Shown: positions 17,388 through 23,256 of the stretch, one piece after another
How the letters are laid out: each line of letters opens with the position of its first letter
Numbering within the stretch: the first letter of the stretch is position 1
Source of the DNA: an uncultured Ruminococcus sp.
GTDB lineage: Bacteria > Bacillota > Clostridia > Oscillospirales > Ruminococcaceae
DNA length: 26,835 nt
Direction of reading: 5' to 3'
NCBI GenBank assembly: GCA_946540705.1
Contig: CAMNJD010000567.1
Span: 1-26,835 of the forward strand
Translations under genes and position numbers: made by a program
Notes under the pieces: model-generated
The model's database searches: none
What the model was told of the DNA's origin: nothing
Seen by the model: the letters and a program-made list of their open reading frames with translations, nothing else

Positions 17388-17459
17388 ATCCGTAATTGTG
17401 TGCGCAGATTCCGGAAACGGACTGCAAAGAATGAACAATAACACGAAAGGGTGTCAGAT

Positions 17460-18614
17460 ATGGCTGATAAAAAAGATTATTATGAGGTGCTGGGCGTCAG
17501 CAAAAGTGCTACCGATGAGGAATTGAAGAAGGCGTACCGTCAGCTCGCAAGGCAGTATCACCCCGATCTGCACCCGGATGATCCGACGGCTGAGGATAAG
17601 TTCAAGGAGATCACCGAGGCCTATGAGGTGCTGTCCAACAAGGAAAAGCGCGAGATGTACGATCAGTACGGCCACGCTGCCTTCGAGAACGGCGGTATGG
17701 GCGCAAACATGGGCGGATACTCCGACGTCAGCGAGATCCTTGAAAGCATCTTCGGCGGTTTCGGCGGCTTCGGCAGCATGTTCGGCGGCGGCGGCTCCCG
17801 TGCGCAGAATGCGAATGCGCCGCGCAGAGGCGCCGATATCCAGGCGACCGCAACGATCGAGTTCATGGAGGCCTGCAAGGGCAAGAAGCAGGTTTTGAAT
17901 ATCAGCCGGATGGAGACCTGCCCGGACTGCCGCGGCACCGGTGCAGCGGGCGGCTCGGAATCCGAGATCTGCCGCGACTGTCAGGGACGCGGTGTTGTCA
18001 AGTCGATGCAGCGCACGCCGTTCGGCATGATCTCCTCATCCAAGACCTGCCCGCACTGCGGCGGCAAGGGCCGGGTCATCAAGAACCCGTGTCAGCGCTG
18101 CAGAGGCGCAGGCAGAGTGCCCATGCAGCGTGAGGTCGATGTTGAGATTCCGGAGGGCATCAATGACGGCGCAACGCTGCGCTGCTACGGCCGCGGAGAT
18201 GCGGGCGTCAACGGCGGCCCGAACGGCGATCTGCTCCTGACGGTCGGTGTGAAGCCGCATCCGCTCTTTACCCGCGAGGGCTACGATATTCACTGCACGA
18301 TCCCGATTACCTATTCGCAGGCTGTGCTCGGCGCGGATATTGTTGTCCCGACGATCAACGGCAACGAAAAGCTCCACATCGGGGAGGGTACGCAGAACAA
18401 TGCTGTCTTTAAGCTGCGCGGCAAGGGCGTCAAGCGTCTGAACCGGAACGATCACGGCGATCAGCATGTCAGAGTCTATGTGGAGATCCCCAAGGGTCTG
18501 GACAAAAAGCAGAAGGAGCTGCTCATGCAGCTTGAGGAATCGCTCGAATCGAAGAACTACGCAAAGCGCGAGGGATTCTTCAAAAAGCTCAAGGATATGT
18601 TCAACAAGGATTGA
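17460..18614 (+). CDS. dnaJ: Chaperone protein DnaJ (Hsp40)
   Basis: Co-chaperone that delivers unfolded substrates to DnaK and stimulates its ATPase. The 384-residue class I DnaJ has a J domain with HPD at 34-36, a Gly/Phe-rich region (about 75-115), four zinc-binding CxxCxGxG repeats (Cys154/157, 171/174, 197/200, 211/214) and C-terminal substrate-binding beta domains. ATG 17460 (MADKKDYYEVLG) is preferred over the in-frame GTG 17451, since that GTG sits within the AAAGGGTG ribosome binding site. It has its own promoter and a strong terminator directly after it. Confidence 0.97.
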   Translation: MADKKDYYEVLGVSKSATDEELKKAYRQLARQYHPDLHPDDPTAEDKFKEITEAYEVLSNKEKREMYDQYGHAAFENGGMGANMGGYSDVSEILESIFGGFGGFGSMFGGGGSRAQNANAPRRGADIQATATIEFMEACKGKKQVLNISRMETCPDCRGTGAAGGSESEICRDCQGRGVVKSMQRTPFGMISSSKTCPHCGGKGRVIKNPCQRCRGAGRVPMQREVDVEIPEGINDGATLRCYGRGDAGVNGGPNGDLLLTVGVKPHPLFTREGYDIHCTIPITYSQAVLGADIVVPTINGNEKLHIGEGTQNNAVFKLRGKGVKRLNRNDHGDQHVRVYVEIPKGLDKKQKELLMQLEESLESKNYAKREGFFKKLKDMFNKD

Positions 18615-18630
18615 ACAGAATACAGAAGGG

Positions 18631-18670
18631 AATGCCCCGAAGTGCTTTGAAAACGCTTCGGGGCATTTTT
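18631..18670 (+). terminator. Intrinsic terminator after dnaJ
   Basis: A perfect 12-base-pair stem, AATGCCCCGAAG (18631-18642) with CTTCGGGGCATT (18656-18667), ends in a T-run (18666-18670). Very similar stems recur at 23197-23233 and 26702-26736. Confidence 0.9.
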
Positions 18671-18691
18671 GGGATGTGCGGCGGATTCTGT

Positions 18692-18763
18692 TTGCGCATT
18701 GGTCATGAGATTGCTATAAACATGCGGAATCTGCTAGATTTTCTGCCGGATTGATGTTATAAT
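18692..18763 (+). promoter_or_regulatory. Candidate promoters of the GH16 gene
   Basis: Two candidates. The first has TTGCGC (18692-18697), 17 bases, then an extended TGC-TATAAA (-10 at 18715-18720). The second has a perfect TATAAT (18758-18763) but only a weak TAGATT at -35 (18735-18740). TTGAT (18751-18755) and ATCAA (18771-18775) form a dyad over the second -10 and could be an operator. Confidence 0.45.
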
Positions 18764-18815
18764 CATGATAATCAAACTCCGCAACCCCTTCTGCGGAGAA
18801 ACGGGAGGAATCACC

Positions 18816-20270
18816 ATGAACAACAAACTCAGAATTTCGGCGCTGCTCGCGGCGGCCGCAATGCTGAGCGGCTGCGGCAGCGCCGGGGACAGCAGCAGCT
18901 CCGCTGCGGATTCTGCGGCAGAAAGCACGACCGGTACGGCAGAAGCCGCGCAGACTACAGCAACGGAGCGCACCGCTGCGGCGGCATCGCCCGACGATGC
19001 CGATGTTCCGTCACTTGACGGCTATGAGCTGCTCTGGCATGACGAATTCAGCGGCGACACCGTCGATGATACCAAGTGGAGCTTTGAGAAGCGACCGTCC
19101 GGCTGGACAAATCAGGAGCTTCAGGAGTACACGGTCACCGGCGACACGATCTTCACCCGCGACGGCTGCCTCGTCCTCAAGGCAATCAAATCCGAGGAGA
19201 ACGGCGAGGTGCATTATCAGTCCGGCAAGGTGAATTCGCAGCATAAACGGCAGTTCACCTACGGCAAGGTCGTCGCACGCGCAAAGGTGCCCGAGGGTCA
19301 GGGACTCTGGCCGGCGATCTGGATGATGCCGGAGGACGAGCAGCACTACGGTCAGTGGCCGAAATGCGGCGAGATCGACATTATGGAGGTGCTCGGCAGC
19401 GATGTCAGAACCGCCTACGGCACGGTTCATTACGGCGAGCCGCATGCAGAGCAGCAGGGGACTGTCGTGCTCGAAAGCGGCAGCTTCGCAGAGGATTTCC
19501 ACGAGTATTCCGTGGAATGGGAGCCCGGTGAGATCCGCTGGTACATCGACGACGAGCTGTACCTGACCGTCAATGACTGGTTTACGGCAGAGGCGGGGAA
19601 GGACGAGAAGCCCTATCCCGCACCGTTCGATCAGCCGTTCTTCGTGCAGATGAATCTGGCGGTCGGCGGCACATGGCCGGGCGACCCCGATGATACGACA
19701 GACTTTGACAACGCCGAGTTTCAGATCGACTACGTTCGCGTCTACCGGAAGCCGGAATATGACACCAATGTCACAAAACCGGAGGCAACGTACCGCGAGG
19801 CGCTTGAGGACGGCAATTTCATCTACAATGGCGATTTCGCCGAGGCAGAGGATCTGACCGATGACGTCAACTGGAAGTTCCTGCTTTTTGAGGGCGGCGA
19901 GGGCGCTGCCGAGATCAGGGACAATACCATGATCATCACGACCGAAAATGAAGGTACGGTCGATTACTCCGTGCAGCTCGTGCAGCCGGAGCTCCCGATG
20001 ATCAAGGGCAAAAAGTACCGCGTCACCTTCGATGCATGGGCAGATGAGGAGCGCGACATCGTGGTCTGTGTCTCCGCACCGACTGCCGGCTGGATCCGCT
20101 ATCTGAAGGACACCGCGCTGACTGTCCCGACCGAGAAAAAGACCTTTACCTACGAATTCGAGATGCATGACAAGGATGACCCGAACGGCCGTCTGGAATT
20201 CAATCTCGGACACAGAGGTTCGTCTGCAACAGTATACCTCACGAATGTCCGCGTTGAGGAAATCGCATAA
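18816..20270 (+). CDS. Lipoprotein GH16 beta-glucanase with CBM4/9-like module
   Basis: Membrane-anchored extracellular glucanase of family GH16, likely acting on beta-1,3 or mixed-linkage glucan (laminarinase/lichenase type). The 484-residue protein has a lipobox LSGC with Cys20, a Ser/Ala/Thr-rich spacer (21-62), and the GH16 jelly roll (about 68-312). The catalytic motif GEIDIME places nucleophile Glu186, Asp188 and acid/base Glu191. A second beta-sandwich at about 333-484, starting NFIYNGDF, is typical of CBM4/9. ATG 18816 has GGGAGG at 7 bases. It has no dockerin, so it would stay on the cell rather than join a cellulosome. Exact substrate cannot be told by eye. Confidence 0.93.
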   Translation: MNNKLRISALLAAAAMLSGCGSAGDSSSSAADSAAESTTGTAEAAQTTATERTAAAASPDDADVPSLDGYELLWHDEFSGDTVDDTKWSFEKRPSGWTNQELQEYTVTGDTIFTRDGCLVLKAIKSEENGEVHYQSGKVNSQHKRQFTYGKVVARAKVPEGQGLWPAIWMMPEDEQHYGQWPKCGEIDIMEVLGSDVRTAYGTVHYGEPHAEQQGTVVLESGSFAEDFHEYSVEWEPGEIRWYIDDELYLTVNDWFTAEAGKDEKPYPAPFDQPFFVQMNLAVGGTWPGDPDDTTDFDNAEFQIDYVRVYRKPEYDTNVTKPEATYREALEDGNFIYNGDFAEAEDLTDDVNWKFLLFEGGEGAAEIRDNTMIITTENEGTVDYSVQLVQPELPMIKGKKYRVTFDAWADEERDIVVCVSAPTAGWIRYLKDTALTVPTEKKTFTYEFEMHDKDDPNGRLEFNLGHRGSSATVYLTNVRVEEIA

Positions 20271-20273
20271 AAC

Positions 20274-20335
20274 AAATCGCTGCGCGATGATTTCAGAACG
20301 GGTCAGTCCCGGTTCCGGTCATCGCGCAGCGATTT
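20274..20335. terminator. Bidirectional terminator between GH16 and ATPase genes
   Basis: A perfect 17-base inverted repeat (20274-20290 with 20319-20335) encloses a 28-base loop that has a minor CGGG/CCCG stem. On the minus strand the stem ends in ATTTGTTTTATG; on the plus strand a T-rich stretch follows. It sits between converging genes and starts 4 bases after the GH16 stop. Confidence 0.75.
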
Positions 20336-20349
20336 ACTATTTGTATTGG

Positions 20350-20408
20350 CAGTCCCTTTGGCGAGGCAGCGCGGAGCGATACATGATTCAGCGCATCAAT
20401 AGGGACTG
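20350..20408. repeat. Palindromic element next to the ATPase stop
   Basis: CAGTCCCT (20350-20357) and AGGGACTG (20401-20408) bound a GC-rich 43-base interior. The right arm ends 3 bases before the ATPase stop codon on the opposite strand. It could fold as a hairpin in the ATPase 3' end; its design resembles small dispersed palindromic repeats, but no second copy lies in this window. Confidence 0.4.
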
Positions 20409-20410
20409 TC

Positions 20411-23047
20411 TCACTTTTTTGCGGCAGCGCGCTGGAATGCCTTGACGATCTCAACGATCGGGAGGATCGAGGCAGCGAGCAGCAGTGCCCAGAGATACTG
20501 CGTGCCGGTCAGAGCGGTCAGCGAGAAGACCTTGCGCAGTGCGGGCAGCAGCAGAACCGGAAACGTCAGCACAAAGGACAGCGCGATCGAGCCGAGCAGT
20601 GCGAGGTTGCGGCTGTGCATCGTGAACACGGAGCCGCGCAGACTGCGCATGTTCCATGCGTGGAGCATTTCGCAGACAGAGAGCGTCAGGAAAGCCATTG
20701 TCGTGCCGGCCTCACCGGAGCTCTGTGCGCCGATGACGTATGAGCCGAGCGTCAGCGCCGAGATGACGAGCCCCTGCCAGAGCAGGTTCACGCCCATGCC
20801 GTCAGCAAAAATATGCGTATTGCTGCTGCGGGGCTTGCGCTTCATAATGCCGCGCTCAGCGGGCTCCATGCCCAGCGCAACAGCCGGGAAGCAGTCAGAG
20901 ATCAGGTTGATCCAGAGCAGATGCACCGGACTGAAGATCGTGAAGGAACCGCCGGTCAGGCTGCCCAGACCGATCGTCGCAATGAGAATGCAGATCACCT
21001 CGCTGAGGTTGCTCGAAAGCAGGAACTGGATCGCCTTGCGGATATTGTCGTAAATGCGGCGGCCTTCTTCGACTGCGCCGACGATCGTTGCAAAGTTGTC
21101 GTCCGTCAGCACCATATCAGCGACATTCTTGGTGACGTCCGTGCCGGTGATGCCCATGCCCACGCCGATATCGGCGCTCTTGATCGAGGGTGCGTCATTG
21201 ACGCCGTCGCCGGTCATGGCCGTGGTCATATGCTTTTTGCGCCATGCGTTGACGATGCGGACCTTATGCTCCGGCTGCACACGCGCATAGACGCTGTAAT
21301 CGCTGACATGCTCGTTGAATTCGTCATCGGGAATTGCGGAGAGCTCTGCGCCGGTCAGCGCCTTCTGGCCTTCGCCGAGGATGCCGAGCTCCTTGGCGAT
21401 TGCGACAGCAGTGTCGCGGTGGTCGCCGGTGATCATGACCGGGCGGATGCCGGCGGTGCGGCAGAGGCCGATCGCATCCTTGACCTCCGGGCGAACCGGG
21501 TCGATCATGCCGGTCATGCCGATGTAAATGAGATCATGCTCCAGTGCGGCAGGGGAGATATGGTCGGGCAGCATGGTCAGCTCGCGGTATGCGGCCAGCA
21601 GCACGCGCAGTGCCTTGTCGGCCATTTCCTTGTTCTGCCGCAGGATCTCTGTGCGGTCGGCATCGGTCATCGGGCGAACCTTGCCGTTTTCGAGAATCTG
21701 CGTGCAGCAGCGCAGCACCTCATCCGGTGCGCCCTTGGTGTACTGCACATAGCCGTTTTCGGCCTGATGCACGGTAGACATCATCTTGCGGAGCGAATCG
21801 AACGGTGCCTCCGCGACACGCGGCGAGTCAGCTTCGATCTCATATTTTTTCAGCCCGCATTTGTTTGCATAGGCGACGAGCGCGGCCTCGGTCGGCTCAC
21901 CGGTGACAGTCTCGTCGGTATTGAGCTTTGCATCGCAGCAGAGCGCCATTGCCCGTGCGAGCAGCTCCTTGTTATCGGTATGCTCCTCGACGACAGTCAT
22001 CTTGTTCTGCGTCAGCGTACCGGTCTTATCGGAGCAGATGACCTGCGCACAGCCCAGCGCTTCAACGGCAGTCAGCTTGCGGATCACCGCGCCGCGCTTG
22101 GACATGTTGGTGACGCCGATCGAGAGCACGACCGTCACGACGGCGGCAAGACCCTCCGGGATCGCAGCGACCGCGAGGCTGACGGCGATCATGAACGAAT
22201 TGAGGAAGCCCGGCAGCGTGATCGCGTGCGACTGAAGATACATTTGCAGGACGCTGATGCCGAGGATCAGCACGCAGATGCCCAGCACCGCGAAGGACAG
22301 GATCTTGCTGAGCTGGGAGAGGCTCTTTTGCAGCGGTGTCTCGTCATCGTCTGCCTCTGCGATCGCACCTGCGATCTTGCCCATTTCGGTCTGCATGCCG
22401 GTTGCGGTGACGACTGCCTCCGCACGGCCGTAGGCAATGCTGCTGCCCATGTAGATCATATTTTTGCGGTCGCCCAGCGGGACGTCATCGCCGGTGAGCG
22501 TTTCGGTATCCTTATCCGAGGGAACGCTCTCGCCGGTCAGTGCGGATTCCTCCGCCTTGAGCGCAGCGGCTTCGAGCAGGCGGCAGTCTGCGGGGACATT
22601 GTCGCCGGCCTCCAGCGTGATGACGTCGCCGACCACGAGCTCCGAGCTGGGTATGACGATCAGCTCGCCGGAGCGGAACACCTTGCTCTGTGCGGCACTC
22701 ATTGCCTGAAGTGCGGCGATCGCAGCCTCGGCCTTATTCTCCTGATAGACGCCGAGTACGGCGTTTGCGATGACGACAAACAGAATGATAAACACATCTG
22801 CTTCGAGCTTGCCCTCCTGTATGATACCGGTGATCGCCGACACAACAGCCGCGGCCAGCAGCACAAGGATCATCGGGTTTTTGAACTGCTCGATGAATCT
22901 TGCGAGCAGGGTTTTCTGCGGCGGCTCATCGAGCTTATTCGGGCCGTTTTTGGCAAGGCGGCTGGCAGCTTCGGCGGCGGTCAGACCCTCCTTGCTGCTC
23001 TGAACCTCTGCGAGCACGGCCTCGGCTGATTCGAGATAATGCTTCAT
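20411..23047 (-). CDS. P2A-type calcium-transporting ATPase
   Basis: Ion pump of the SERCA/PMR1 group, exporting Ca2+ (possibly Mn2+) from the cytoplasm. The 878 residues show an N-terminal cation-ATPase domain, actuator motif TGES (171-174), phosphorylation motif DKTGTLT with Asp340, and the hinge TGDGVNDAP. Residues known to bind calcium in SERCA have counterparts: PEGL in M4 (Glu298), SSNLSEV in M5, and NLISD in M6, where Ser replaces the usual Thr. About ten membrane helices are visible. ATG 23047 follows AGGAGG at 10 bases; two earlier in-frame ATGs (from 23083) lie upstream of that site. It is monocistronic with its own promoter. Ion choice is inferred from the motifs. Confidence 0.93.
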   Translation of the reverse strand: MKHYLESAEAVLAEVQSSKEGLTAAEAASRLAKNGPNKLDEPPQKTLLARFIEQFKNPMILVLLAAAVVSAITGIIQEGKLEADVFIILFVVIANAVLGVYQENKAEAAIAALQAMSAAQSKVFRSGELIVIPSSELVVGDVITLEAGDNVPADCRLLEAAALKAEESALTGESVPSDKDTETLTGDDVPLGDRKNMIYMGSSIAYGRAEAVVTATGMQTEMGKIAGAIAEADDDETPLQKSLSQLSKILSFAVLGICVLILGISVLQMYLQSHAITLPGFLNSFMIAVSLAVAAIPEGLAAVVTVVLSIGVTNMSKRGAVIRKLTAVEALGCAQVICSDKTGTLTQNKMTVVEEHTDNKELLARAMALCCDAKLNTDETVTGEPTEAALVAYANKCGLKKYEIEADSPRVAEAPFDSLRKMMSTVHQAENGYVQYTKGAPDEVLRCCTQILENGKVRPMTDADRTEILRQNKEMADKALRVLLAAYRELTMLPDHISPAALEHDLIYIGMTGMIDPVRPEVKDAIGLCRTAGIRPVMITGDHRDTAVAIAKELGILGEGQKALTGAELSAIPDDEFNEHVSDYSVYARVQPEHKVRIVNAWRKKHMTTAMTGDGVNDAPSIKSADIGVGMGITGTDVTKNVADMVLTDDNFATIVGAVEEGRRIYDNIRKAIQFLLSSNLSEVICILIATIGLGSLTGGSFTIFSPVHLLWINLISDCFPAVALGMEPAERGIMKRKPRSSNTHIFADGMGVNLLWQGLVISALTLGSYVIGAQSSGEAGTTMAFLTLSVCEMLHAWNMRSLRGSVFTMHSRNLALLGSIALSFVLTFPVLLLPALRKVFSLTALTGTQYLWALLLAASILPIVEIVKAFQRAAAKK

Positions 23048-23076
23048 TTCTAACAAACCTCCTGTTGCGTACATCA

Positions 23077-23118
23077 GGCGCATACAGTCCGTCCTGTTTC
23101 AGACATTTTGCATGCGCC
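23077..23118 (-). promoter_or_regulatory. Stem-loop in the ATPase leader
   Basis: GGCGCAT (23118-23112 on the minus strand) can pair with ATGCGCC (23083-23077) in the leader, just after the promoter and before the AGGAGG. The closing arm contains the first of two in-frame upstream ATGs. It may affect translation, but it does not match a metal riboswitch I recognise. Confidence 0.35.
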
Positions 23119-23125
23119 GACTATT

Positions 23126-23154
23126 ATTATAGCAAAAACCGAAATGGAATACAA
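23126..23154 (-). promoter_or_regulatory. Promoter of the calcium ATPase gene
   Basis: TTGTAT (23154-23149) and a perfect TATAAT (23131-23126) are 17 bases apart on the minus strand, with TGC immediately before the -10 (extended -10). Predicted leader of about 70 bases. Confidence 0.75.
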
Positions 23155-23196
23155 GAGCATTCGCAAAATTTTACAGAAACCTAACATAGAACAGCA

Positions 23197-23233
23197 CTGC
23201 CCCGAAGCAATCCGTCAGATCACTTCGGGGCAG
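23197..23233 (-). terminator. Terminator-like hairpin after the twin esterase gene
   Basis: CTGCCCCGAAG (23197-23207) and CTTCGGGGCAG (23223-23233) form a perfect 11-pair stem 23 bases after the esterase stop. The tail on the minus strand is only moderately T-rich, so termination may be partial. The stem core is the same as in the terminators at 18631 and 26702. Confidence 0.65.
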
Positions 23234-23256
23234 ATCCGTTTTCATCTGCAAATGTC

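Noticed and set aside
23048..23125. yybP-ykoY manganese riboswitch before the P-type ATPase
   Set aside because: These riboswitches precede similar pumps, but the characteristic conserved loops are not visible and the leader is only about 70 bases.
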